DNA of 13,218 nt from Opitutaceae bacterium. GTDB taxonomy: Bacteria; Verrucomicrobiota; Verrucomicrobiia; Opitutales; Opitutaceae. The notes below the pieces were generated by a model that did no database searches, was not told the origin of the DNA, and worked only from the letters and a program-made list of their open reading frames with translations. The translations under genes and the position numbers were made by a program. Shown piece by piece: positions 6,024 through 13,218 of the stretch. The first letter of the stretch is position 1. Each line of letters opens with the position of its first letter. Where the stretch lies: positions 1 to 13,218 of the forward strand of contig JAESUN010000043.1 of NCBI GenBank assembly GCA_016763045.1. Reading direction: 5' to 3'.

Positions 6024-7735
6024 GCAATTGCCCTGACGATATCTGCCTGATTTCCAAAGGAGGAAAAAACACTACACTGGGAAAACCCCGCCTTCTGCAT
6101 CATTTGACTGAGCTCATCACCAGAATAGAACACGTAATACCCCTGTTCCTCCTTAATCTTAATAGCACCCGCAGCTCGAAGAAGTCCACGCGCCGAATCC
6201 AATTCACTCTCGGGCACTTTTTCATCCATAAAATCACGGTAAATCAAAGACATGTCGCAAAAGGGTTTCATGCTTGAAATCATGATGATGCCTCCCGGCT
6301 TCAAAACGCGATGCAATTGTTTCATGAAATCCAAAGGTAATTTCAAATATGAGACGAGCAAACTACAACAGATCTTATCAAACATTTGATCCTCAAATAA
6401 CACCATATCATCACTCGTCCCCTCCCTCCCAAACTTGTCTAGATCCATTTGGGTATAGAAAGTCTGAATAGCTATCGAATTGTCCGCGAATAACCCCGGT
6501 TGATTTCGAGCCGCCAGTTGGGTATCCGTATGCATCTCCATCGCATCACCCAATCCTTTTGCCGTCAGATCAACACCGACATACAGAGCTGGTTTCCCCC
6601 ACTCTTCTCTCTTTTGTTCGATTAGACGACGTACGAGCGAAAGACCAAACATTCCATTTCCACAACCTGCATCTAAAACAAGATCACCTTCTTTAATGGG
6701 ACCAAGTAACTCCCCGACAAGATCCATATATTCGCGAAAATCAGTGACCTGATCCAACATGCGATATTTTTCGAGATAGTCAGTCCAAAATTCATTTTCA
6801 GTATGCTTAATCGGATTCGCGATGCGTAATGCCTCCCTCTCCACCTTATTTTGGGAAAGAACAGTTCGTTTATGAGGCACCTTAAGATTCTCTTTAAGAC
6901 CAAGGGTTATCCCTGCCACACTTTTAATTCTTGAAACAACTTCTAGATAAACCTTATCCGCTGCCCCTGTGCTTTCTCTCACTTCATGCATGGCCCCAGA
7001 AATAGGAAAGACACCCGAATTATTACCTTTCGGCACCACCGCATTCACTTCATCGATATCAACCCATACATCTTTCTCCGCAGGATAAAACGAAACAGGA
7101 ATCGTCAACGACGCTAGATCTTTTCTGCTACCTTCAAGGTTATGCATATCCTTTGCCACCGCGACGTTTAAAAATTGATCAAAATCAATCTCATGGCCCA
7201 AAATATCAGTAACACCCCACGTCTTGCCAGAGATGTGATTGGCCACCAAATCTTCTCGATATACTTCATTCAAGGTGTGCTGCACATTCACCACTCCGAC
7301 CAAACAAAGCAAATGTGTCACCCGTTTGTCCATCGCAGCAGCCCGAATTGATGATCGTGCGGACAAACTACTAGCCAACAAAGCGACTTTATTTGCACCA
7401 AATTGTTTATCTAGATAATCAAGGCTCGCTAAGATATCCTCCACGCCACTCTCCAGGGTAAATTCGGTCATGACCCCATCGCTCTCGCCCACATGAGAAG
7501 TATGATCAAATCGCAAGACCGAAAGTCCATTAATCGCAAGGTAGTAAGCCAAAAACAGATTGTTTTTCTTTGTTTCTCCGTATTTCGGAGCCATGATCAC
7601 AAAAGGTCTCTTCTTTGCCCCTTCTCCTGGAGAGTCTATATACCCAACAATTTTCCGTCCACTACGACTCGGATAAATAACACGTTCACTAACGACCTCC
7701 TTAATCCTCTCGGGACTTTTGTGTTTAGAATTCAT
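6020..7735 (-). CDS. LuxD-like acyl-transferase/thioesterase fused to SAM-dependent methyltransferase
   Basis: This 571-residue protein is a clear two-domain fusion. The N-terminal half (about 15-275) is an alpha/beta hydrolase of the LuxD (myristoyl-ACP thioesterase/acyl-transferase) type: nucleophile motif ASSLSAR with Ser123, then GVVNVQHTLNEV, then Asp222 (AEKDVWVD) and His250 (GAMHEV). As I recall it, LuxD has the triad Ser114, Asp211, His241, a very similar spacing. The C-terminal half (about 310-571) is a class I methyltransferase with SAM-binding motif I VLDAGCGNG (353-361), a following acidic strand YVGVDLT and post-motif HRVLKPGGIIMISS. There is no signal peptide, so it is cytosolic. 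A plausible reaction is release of an acyl chain from ACP or CoA followed by methyl-esterification of the carboxylate (inference). It is the first gene of a three-gene operon with a membrane kinase directly downstream, as PhcB precedes PhcS in Ralstonia. GGGAG at 7745-7749 (minus strand), 9 nt before ATG 7735, supports the start. The product could instead be methylated elsewhere, such as on a hydroxyl. Confidence 0.85.
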   Translation of the reverse strand: MNSKHKSPERIKEVVSERVIYPSRSGRKIVGYIDSPGEGAKKRPFVIMAPKYGETKKNNLFLAYYLAINGLSVLRFDHTSHVGESDGVMTEFTLESGVEDILASLDYLDKQFGANKVALLASSLSARSSIRAAAMDKRVTHLLCLVGVVNVQHTLNEVYREDLVANHISGKTWGVTDILGHEIDFDQFLNVAVAKDMHNLEGSRKDLASLTIPVSFYPAEKDVWVDIDEVNAVVPKGNNSGVFPISGAMHEVRESTGAADKVYLEVVSRIKSVAGITLGLKENLKVPHKRTVLSQNKVEREALRIANPIKHTENEFWTDYLEKYRMLDQVTDFREYMDLVGELLGPIKEGDLVLDAGCGNGMFGLSLVRRLIEQKREEWGKPALYVGVDLTAKGLGDAMEMHTDTQLAARNQPGLFADNSIAIQTFYTQMDLDKFGREGTSDDMVLFEDQMFDKICCSLLVSYLKLPLDFMKQLHRVLKPGGIIMISSMKPFCDMSLIYRDFMDEKVPESELDSARGLLRAAGAIKIKEEQGYYVFYSGDELSQMMQKAGFSQCSVFSSFGNQADIVRAIA

Positions 7736-7744
7736 TCGTTGAAT

Positions 7745-7749
7745 CTCCC
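7745..7749 (-). promoter_or_regulatory. Shine-Dalgarno of the acyltransferase-methyltransferase gene
   Basis: On the minus strand GGGAG lies 9 nt upstream of ATG 7735. It is one of the few good ribosome binding sites in the window and fixes this start. Confidence 0.6.
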
Positions 7750-7975
7750 AGAACGACTGAGTGATTCGATAAATTTAAATTTTTCCAGTTTTGCAAATTT
7801 ATTCTTTTAAGGACAATTGCCTAAGGTCGTTAAATAGGAATAACAATTTCCATAGTTATAAAACTCTATTTTACTTATTTTTAACAAGTTAGGTCTTTTT
7901 TTGTGTTTCCTCCATACGTTTCTAACAGCAATTTAGTCTAATCTACTCCCCAACCTTCTCCATTTGGAACAACTC
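7750..7975. promoter_or_regulatory. AT-rich divergent intergenic region of the signalling locus
   Basis: About 225 bp of AT-rich DNA separate the minus-strand acyltransferase-methyltransferase operon from the plus-strand kinase genes, so both promoters most likely lie here. I see a 12-bp perfect palindrome AAATTTAAATTT at 7771-7782, a GGAA-N7-TTCC inverted repeat at 7837-7851, and T-rich runs at about 7781-7784 and 7893-7899. I could not place a convincing -35/-10 pair with normal spacing on either strand. No coding frame of note occurs here. Confidence 0.45.
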
Positions 7976-9970
7976 GTGTTTAACATACTTATCATTGACG
8001 AAAACGCCGATGAGGACAGCAGATACCGACATCTACTGTCAGAGGATCTCTTTCGCTCCACGGTAAAAAGGCATTTTAACGAAGCAGCCATCCTCCTCAA
8101 AGCGAATGTTTTCGATGTTTGCCTCTATGTCGTCAGAGAATCGACTAAAAATGCTCTCAATGAGATTGTATTGATTAGAGAAGCCAACCCAGCAGGCTCC
8201 TTAGCTGTCGTCGTAAAAGAATGCCCCACCGTATGGGAAGAAACCGCTTTGACAAAAGGAGCCGACTTTATTTTCCGCGATCCCTTGACCCCATCCCATT
8301 TCCAATCAGTCTTATCTAAGCTGGCCAAGTTCAACGAACCAATCTCCACGATCATCAGCTCTGTTCAATCTCCAAGTAGCTCTGTAATAATAGAGCCCTC
8401 TCTTTCAGCATCCGCTTTAGAAACTCTGCGAGACCTGTCTCGTATTTTGGGCTACTCTCTCGATTACAAACTTTTTACACAACAGTTTGTCCTGAAACTC
8501 CGAGAGATCATTAAAGTAAATAAAATAGCAATCTTTCTTCAGCTACCGCCTTACATAACAACAAATTTCCCTGCGGACCTGCACCGCATGCCCTGTATCT
8601 CCTCAATAGGGATCCCGCTCGATGTTCAGGATTGTTTCGAACTTTCTCGAAATGTTGGATTGGGCAAACATTTTACCGATTCGATTCAGATCGTTCAGAA
8701 AGCCCAGCTTTCTGAATCAGATTTAAATCCCAAGATTCAACGAGAATTCGAAATTCTCGGCTGTCAGACAGCAATCCCGATCAATGACCGCGAAAAGACA
8801 ATAGGAGTTGCATTGATTGGTGATCGAGTAGCAGGCCCATCTCTTAGGGATGAAGAATTACAGCTACTTTTCCTGCTGATGGAAGAACTGGGGATAGCCA
8901 TAAAAAATTGCTGGCTTCACTATGAGCTCTCAGCAAATAACCAGCTTTTCTCGGATGTACTTTCCTCCATGAGTAACGGAAACATGGTGGTCAGTCCCAA
9001 TCTCACGATTTTGCATACGAATCGTGCGATGATTGAGTTTATCAAAGGAAACTCTCCTTCAAGCAATTCGCTAGAATTTGCCGATCTTCCTTCTAAGCTA
9101 GCAACTCCCATTTATGAAGTTGTCGAAAAAGGATCCACTTCTGAGCCCTTCTTCTTTTCCGGAGGAGAAAACAACGAGAACATTTTCAGAGTCTCCATCA
9201 TTCCCTTCCGCAACGAAAACAAGAAACTGCCTCAATCAGCAATGGTTGTGATGGAAAACTTCACACAAATAGAAGCGGCTAAAACATTCGAAGTTGAATC
9301 TTCGAAAGCAAAACTCATTGCTCTGATCGCTAAACGATTTGCTCACGAGATTAGGAATTCCCTTGTACCCCTAACAACCCATCAACAACTCCTAGACCAA
9401 GAATACGCAAACGAAGATTTCAGAAAATCTCTCAAGAATGCTCTCGAGACAGAAACGGGAAGAATTCAGCGCTTCACCGAGCAAATGCTCTTTCTCGCCC
9501 AGCCCGAAATAATAATTACCGATGAAGTAAATGTACAGGAGTTGTTAAAGGAAGCTTTCGAAGCAGCATCCAAACAATTCCCGCAATCAGCGAAACTCAA
9601 CATTCAAACAGAACTCGATCAACCGATCATTCAATGTCACCGAAGTAGTCTCTCCTACGCTCTTCAAGAAATCTTTATCAATGCCTTACAAGCAAATCTG
9701 GATGAACCCGAGATAGAAGTCTCCATTAACCAAAATCAAAACGGAACCATCGCCATCGAATTCAGTGATAACGGCGTCGGCTTCACCACTGAAACTGCCG
9801 AACGGGCGACAGAACCCTTCTTCACGACTCGTAACACTGGAGTAGGATTAGGCCTCACAATTGCTCAAAAAATCATCGAAGAACACCACCATGGTCAAAT
9901 CGATATCGGCCCACGAAATAGAGAACGTCACTACGATGTTTCTATTTTACTTCCTCAAATAAAAGACTAG
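7976..9970 (+). CDS. Soluble histidine kinase with pseudo-receiver, GAF and PAS domains
   Basis: Read from GTG 7976 the protein has 664 residues and no membrane segment. The N-terminus (1-115) folds like a response-regulator receiver (MFNILIIDENADED) but lacks the phospho-acceptor Asp: the strand reads FDVCLYVVRES. It also has RDPL where receivers carry KP, so it is a pseudo-receiver. A GAF-like domain follows (about 160-315, TAIPINDREKTIGVALIG), then a PAS-like domain (about 325-435, GNMVVSPNLTILHTNRA). The kinase core has His457 in FAHEIRNSL, an N box (EIFINALQAN), G1 DNGVG from residue 598 and G2 GVGLGL from 622, so catalysis should be intact. I prefer GTG 7976 because GGA at 7966-7968 is 7 nt upstream and the receiver fold then starts at once; TTG 7964 is the alternative and adds four residues. 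It is divergent from the methyltransferase operon and 118 bp before the receiver-kinase gene. Its role is probably cytosolic signal integration or a phosphatase/kinase for its neighbours. Confidence 0.85.
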   Translation: MFNILIIDENADEDSRYRHLLSEDLFRSTVKRHFNEAAILLKANVFDVCLYVVRESTKNALNEIVLIREANPAGSLAVVVKECPTVWEETALTKGADFIFRDPLTPSHFQSVLSKLAKFNEPISTIISSVQSPSSSVIIEPSLSASALETLRDLSRILGYSLDYKLFTQQFVLKLREIIKVNKIAIFLQLPPYITTNFPADLHRMPCISSIGIPLDVQDCFELSRNVGLGKHFTDSIQIVQKAQLSESDLNPKIQREFEILGCQTAIPINDREKTIGVALIGDRVAGPSLRDEELQLLFLLMEELGIAIKNCWLHYELSANNQLFSDVLSSMSNGNMVVSPNLTILHTNRAMIEFIKGNSPSSNSLEFADLPSKLATPIYEVVEKGSTSEPFFFSGGENNENIFRVSIIPFRNENKKLPQSAMVVMENFTQIEAAKTFEVESSKAKLIALIAKRFAHEIRNSLVPLTTHQQLLDQEYANEDFRKSLKNALETETGRIQRFTEQMLFLAQPEIIITDEVNVQELLKEAFEAASKQFPQSAKLNIQTELDQPIIQCHRSSLSYALQEIFINALQANLDEPEIEVSINQNQNGTIAIEFSDNGVGFTTETAERATEPFFTTRNTGVGLGLTIAQKIIEEHHHGQIDIGPRNRERHYDVSILLPQIKD

Positions 9971-10088
9971 CCTCCATTTCACATTCGTCGACTGCTTCCA
10001 ACACTCGACTACGTTAAGTAATATACAGTATTTAAGACAGAAAACATCGATATCACACCCATATCAAAAAGTTGATTATTTCAAAAAA
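9971..10088. other. Spacer between the two plus-strand kinase genes
   Basis: These 118 bp hold no gene. ATACAGTAT (10023-10031) is a short palindrome in an AT-rich stretch and could belong to an internal promoter, but no matching -35 box is seen. The run before ATG 10089 (TTTCAAAAAA) has no Shine-Dalgarno. Confidence 0.3.
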
Positions 10089-11363
10089 ATGAGTTCTCCA
10101 GAAACAGAATCGTTCCCTGCACCAACAGACGAAGAAGCACCCACTCCTGTAAAAAAGACCCTCCTTGTTGTAGACGATGAAGAAGGTCCACGACAATCGT
10201 TAAGAATGGTTTTTCGAAACGATTACAATGTTGAAACGGTTGAATCAGGAGAGAAGGCAATCGAATTTGCCAGTAACAACACCGTCCATGTGGTCACACT
10301 GGATATCCGTATGGCTGGAATTTCTGGAATTGAAGTCCTTAAAACCCTCAAGAGTATCAATCCTAAAATTGAGATAATTATGCTAACAGCCTACGAAACA
10401 CTGGAAACAGCTCGTCAGGCAATTAGACTAGGCGCATGCGATTATCTAAATAAACCTTTCGATATAGCAACTATCAGAGACTCCGTAAAAAGAGCCATGA
10501 AGTTGAGTTCCATCAATGATCACATTGCGACTACCTTTGATAAATTCAACTCTCTGACCAATGAATTAGAGGATACGGCTCTTCGGGAAGAAATGGCCAA
10601 GACCGCCAATGAAATCTATGCGGGTGTCCTCCATGATATCAATAACCCTCTCACAATCATCACTGGGTATGTAGAAATGCTCGAAATCCAGATGTCTCGA
10701 GCCTCTTCCATCTCAGGTGTTGCCCTAGAAGAAGCACGTGGAAAATTAGGCATTATTTCCAAACAGGTCTCAACCTGTGGCGCGATAACTTCCCGCTACC
10801 TGAAACTCCTCACAACTGGAGATGCGAAGAATAAATATATCTCCACCAATCTAATTCTCTCCGATCTAGTTTCATTACTCCAATCACACCCATCCGCCTC
10901 AAAGAGTAAACTCGTGGTGAACCCACTGGAAAAAGACCTCCATGCAAAAATCAACTGCACGGAACTTATTCAAATTCTCTTAAATCTCTGCGTAAACGCT
11001 TACCAAAGCTCTTCTGAGGAGCAAACAGTCGAAGTGACGGCTACCTCATGCACTGGACCTCTGGATTTAAATACCCTGCCTGCAGGGGCAACAGATGTTG
11101 TTGTGAATAAAGAAGGGTTCGAAAACAACGGACAAATTTTACGCCTGCAAGTGAGCGATGAAGGTTGCGGTATTCCTGAGGAGAAAATAAGTCGAATATT
11201 TGAGCCTTATTTCACCACAAGAAGTGCTCAGGGAGGAACTGGCTTAGGTCTTTCTATTGTCTCTAGATTGATAAAAAACTGCAACGGGCTCTTGACGCTA
11301 GAGTCAACAAGCGGAGTTGGAACACGTTTCACTCTTTACATACCAGCGACAGTATCTAAATAG
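10089..11363 (+). CDS. Response regulator with histidine kinase output domain (receiver-HK, PhcR-like layout)
   Basis: This 424-residue soluble protein has a receiver first and a kinase second, the reverse of common hybrid kinases. The receiver (about 22-140) looks fully competent: Asp29-Asp30, phospho-acceptor Asp72 (TLDIRMAG), Thr100 (IIMLTAYE) and Lys122 (YLNKPF). A linker helix leads to a HisKA region with His182 in [10 protein letters not shown], where Asp follows the His in place of the usual Glu. The ATPase domain has an N box ([11 protein letters not shown]), G1 DEGCGI from Asp357 and G2 GGTGLGL from Gly382. This layout is that of PhcR of Ralstonia and of many receiver-kinases that pass phosphate on or act as phosphatases. 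There is no DNA-binding domain. Asp72 would be the natural phosphate acceptor for one of the two kinases at this locus. The ATG start has no visible Shine-Dalgarno. The downstream rmuC begins 14 nt later and may be read through. Confidence 0.88.
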   Translation: MSSPETESFPAPTDEEAPTPVKKTLLVVDDEEGPRQSLRMVFRNDYNVETVESGEKAIEFASNNTVHVVTLDIRMAGISGIEVLKTLKSINPKIEIIMLTAYETLETARQAIRLGACDYLNKPFDIATIRDSVKRAMKLSSINDHIATTFDKFNSLTNELEDTALREEMAKTANEIYAGVLHDINNPLTIITGYVEMLEIQMSRASSISGVALEEARGKLGIISKQVSTCGAITSRYLKLLTTGDAKNKYISTNLILSDLVSLLQSHPSASKSKLVVNPLEKDLHAKINCTELIQILLNLCVNAYQSSSEEQTVEVTATSCTGPLDLNTLPAGATDVVVNKEGFENNGQILRLQVSDEGCGIPEEKISRIFEPYFTTRSAQGGTGLGLSIVSRLIKNCNGLLTLESTSGVGTRFTLYIPATVSK

Positions 11364-11377
11364 CTGAGTCGTTGCTA

Positions 11378-12766
11378 GTGTTTGACCCCGTTTCCATTGT
11401 TGTTTTTCTTTTTATAGGCGCAGTCCTTGGCGCACTCGCTGCTTGGCTCATCACAAAGTCAAATAAAGCGGCAGAACTGGCAACGGTTGAAGAGCGAGCT
11501 CGCAACCAAATAACTCAAAATGAAGAGTTAAGCCTACGATTGGGTCTAGCGGAAAAGACCTTGAGTGAGATTCGAGATGAACTCTTGACTGAAAAGACAT
11601 CGAATACACAGCTCAGTGCTCAACTGGAAAACGAAAAGAAAGCCGCTTTAGAAAAGCTAGCACTCCTTGAGAACACTCAGAAACAACTCTCTGAGTCCTT
11701 CAAACTACTCTCATCGGAAGCCCTTAGAGCCAATAATCAAACTTTTCTAGAACTCGCAAAAACATCTTTAGAGAAACATCAACAAAAAGCTGAAAGCGAG
11801 ATCGAAGCACGCAATAAAAACCTTAAACAAATCATTCTCCCTCTCAAAGAATCTCTAGAGAAAGTAGACGAGAAGATAAACGCACTCGAAAAAACAAGAG
11901 CTGGAGCCTATGCCAGCTTGACTGACCACCTGAAGACACTCGTTGAATCCCAGCATCGGCTTCAATCGGAAACAGGTAATCTAGCATCAGCCTTGCGCTC
12001 TCCAACCGTCGGTGGTCGTTGGGGTGAAATTCAGCTTCACCGAGTTGTCGAAATGGCAGGAATGCTCGAACATTGCGATTTTACTCAACAAGAATCAGTT
12101 TCCTCAGATGAAGGGCGATATCGCCCCGACATGATCGTCAACCTGCCGAATGATCGCAAAATCATCATCGATTCCAAAACCTCCCTCCAAGCCTACCTGG
12201 AAGCCTACAACACAGATGGTCCCACCAGACAGAAAGCACATCTAAAAGGTCATGCTCGATTGATCCGAGCGCATATTAACAAGCTAGCCGCAAAGTCCTA
12301 CTGGGAACAATTTAACCCGACACCTGAGTTCGTGGTACTCTTCCTTCCGGGAGAATCCTTCTTCAGCGCAGCTCTACAAGAAGATCCCACGCTCATCGAG
12401 ATGGGTGTGGAGCAAAAAATAATCATTGCGACTCCAACAACCTTAATCGCCCTACTTCGGGCTGTTGCCTATGGTTGGAGGCAGGAAAAGCTCACCGAAA
12501 ACGCCGAGGAAATAAGCAAGTTGGGAAGAGCTCTCTACGACCGGATTCGCATTTTAACCTCCCACTTTGACGACTTACGAAAATCACTCAATAAATCGGT
12601 CTCAACCTATAACAAGGCCGTCGCAACACTGGAGTCTCGGGTTCTAGTAACCGCACGAAAATTCAAAGACCTCGGAAGCGCTTCCTCAGACGAAATAAGC
12701 CCGACCGAACAAATCGACCAACAAGCAAAAATGCTACAGGCTCCAGAACAAACATCAGAAGACTGA
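11378..12766 (+). CDS. rmuC: DNA recombination protein RmuC family
   Basis: From GTG 11378 the protein has 462 residues. It has an N-terminal membrane anchor (about 4-25, [20 protein letters not shown]), a long coiled coil (about 30-195, rich in Glu, Lys and Gln) and the conserved RmuC domain. That domain shows [14 protein letters not shown] from residue 212, a nuclease-like IIDSK (Asp265, Lys267) after the [11 protein letters not shown] strand, [12 protein letters not shown] with Glu326, and [18 protein letters not shown]. The family is a predicted PD-(D/E)XK-type nuclease linked in E. coli to limiting rearrangement at inverted repeats; the length and order of domains are normal. GAG at 11366-11368 lies 9 nt before GTG 11378. 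TTG 11372 is an alternative start with only 3 nt spacing. The gene follows the receiver-kinase closely but is a housekeeping-type gene and is unlikely to belong to the signalling system. Its stop is 12 bp from that of the convergent oxidase gene. Confidence 0.92.
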   Translation: MFDPVSIVVFLFIGAVLGALAAWLITKSNKAAELATVEERARNQITQNEELSLRLGLAEKTLSEIRDELLTEKTSNTQLSAQLENEKKAALEKLALLENTQKQLSESFKLLSSEALRANNQTFLELAKTSLEKHQQKAESEIEARNKNLKQIILPLKESLEKVDEKINALEKTRAGAYASLTDHLKTLVESQHRLQSETGNLASALRSPTVGGRWGEIQLHRVVEMAGMLEHCDFTQQESVSSDEGRYRPDMIVNLPNDRKIIIDSKTSLQAYLEAYNTDGPTRQKAHLKGHARLIRAHINKLAAKSYWEQFNPTPEFVVLFLPGESFFSAALQEDPTLIEMGVEQKIIIATPTTLIALLRAVAYGWRQEKLTENAEEISKLGRALYDRIRILTSHFDDLRKSLNKSVSTYNKAVATLESRVLVTARKFKDLGSASSDEISPTEQIDQQAKMLQAPEQTSED

Positions 12767-12778
12767 GATAACTCCTCT

Positions 12779-13218
12779 CTAGTGATGATCCCAGGGCAAA
12801 CGTATCTTCACCGGTTGATGCTTCCATACCTCAAAAAGATCAAAAATCTTTCCTGGATTAAGTATCCCATTGGGGTCTAGAGCTGTTTTAACGGCTCTCA
12901 TAGCCTTGATTTCGGCCTTATTACGAGCCAATGCCAGAAAAGGGCTCTTCGTCAACCCGATGCCATGCTCTCCGGTTATAGTCCCGCCCAAAGCCACTAC
13001 TTTTTTCATCAATTGAAAAACAGCCTTTTTAGCTCTTCTTGCTTCAGAAGTATTTTCTCGGTGGTACATGATATTCACATGAAAGTTTCCATCTGCGGCA
13101 TGCCCAAAAGTGGGAGCCGACAAACCCGATTGAACCTCTAGTTTTTCGATGAACCGGTAAAAATCTACCTGCCTCTGTAGGGGAACCACCACATCTTCAT
13201 TCAATTTAGAATCCCCCA
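12779..13218 (-). CDS. FAD-linked oxidase, GlcD/D-lactate dehydrogenase type, C-terminal part (partial)
   Basis: The gene enters from the right edge and ends with TAG at 12781-12779, so only the last 145 or so residues are seen. They form the C-terminal cap of the FAD-linked oxidase family (glycolate oxidase GlcD, D-lactate and related 2-hydroxyacid dehydrogenases). Visible are SKLNEDVVVP at the edge, FGHAADGNFHVNI (the family's GH-x-GDGN-H motif, here Ala for Gly), ITGEHGIGLTK, and LDPNGILNPGKIF. The frame stays open to base 13218, so the TTG at 13204 is internal, not a start. The FAD-binding half and the substrate identity lie outside the window. It is convergent with rmuC, 12 bp between stops, with no clear terminator hairpin in the gap. 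Confidence 0.92.
   Translation of the reverse strand, partial: GDSKLNEDVVVPLQRQVDFYRFIEKLEVQSGLSAPTFGHAADGNFHVNIMYHRENTSEARRAKKAVFQLMKKVVALGGTITGEHGIGLTKSPFLALARNKAEIKAMRAVKTALDPNGILNPGKIFDLFEVWKHQPVKIRLPWDHH

Noticed and set aside
6020..7735. Part of a luxCDABE bioluminescence set
   Set aside because: Only the LuxD-like fold is present; there is no luciferase or reductase, and it is fused to a methyltransferase beside kinases.
2494..7735. Legionella-type Lqs (alpha-hydroxyketone) signalling
   Set aside because: No LqsA-like pyridoxal-phosphate synthase is present; the enzyme is an acyl-transferase/methyltransferase.
7834..7862. Promoter with -10 TATAAA at 7857-7862 for the plus-strand kinase
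   Set aside because: No acceptable -35 box occurs at 16-18 bp spacing, so I do not call it.
13202..13204. TTG 13204 as start of a small oxidase-like gene
   Set aside because: The frame is open to the window edge and the upstream residues (GDSK) continue the family pattern, so this is an internal codon of a truncated gene.

Overview
The window looks like a piece of chromosome from a Gram-negative-type bacterium. Gene starts are often GTG or TTG and ribosome binding sites are weak. A marine Verrucomicrobiota-like organism would fit this style, but nothing in the sequence fixes the phylum, so treat that as a guess. There are no RNA genes, insertion sequences or CRISPR arrays that I can support.

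Region 1 (1-2408, plus strand) is the 3' part of a catabolic operon. It holds the C-terminus of a thiamine-diphosphate 2-oxoacid/acetoin dehydrogenase E1 beta part, a mandelate racemase-type enolase-superfamily gene broken by a 1-nt frameshift, an SDR dehydrogenase and a small muconolactone isomerase-family protein. The active-site residues of the enolase-superfamily gene point to acid-sugar or hydroxyacid dehydration/racemisation, not to muconate cycloisomerisation. A hairpin at 2449-2466 separates this operon from the next, convergent one.

Region 2 (2494-11363) is the interesting part: a dense signalling locus built around one biosynthetic enzyme. On the minus strand, three overlapping genes are read in the order (i) a fusion of a LuxD-like acyl-transferase/thioesterase with an S-adenosylmethionine methyltransferase, (ii) a multi-pass membrane histidine kinase with a GAF domain, and (iii) a soluble GAF-PAS-degenerate GGDEF-receiver protein whose phospho-acceptor Asp is replaced by Glu. 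Divergently, on the plus strand, lie a soluble histidine kinase with a degenerate N-terminal receiver plus GAF and PAS domains, and a receiver-histidine kinase protein (receiver first, kinase as output). A methyltransferase next to a membrane kinase and a receiver-kinase recalls the Ralstonia phcBSRQ quorum-sensing system, where PhcB makes a 3-hydroxy fatty-acid methyl ester, PhcS senses it and PhcR is a receiver-kinase. My inference is that this locus makes and senses a fatty-acyl methyl-ester (or related fatty-acid) signal. The thioesterase-like half would release the acyl chain and the methyltransferase half would cap it. No DNA-binding output domain is encoded here, so the final regulator must lie elsewhere.

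Region 3 (11378-13218) is ordinary: an RmuC-family gene on the plus strand, and convergent to it the C-terminal part of a GlcD-type FAD-linked oxidase that runs off the right edge.
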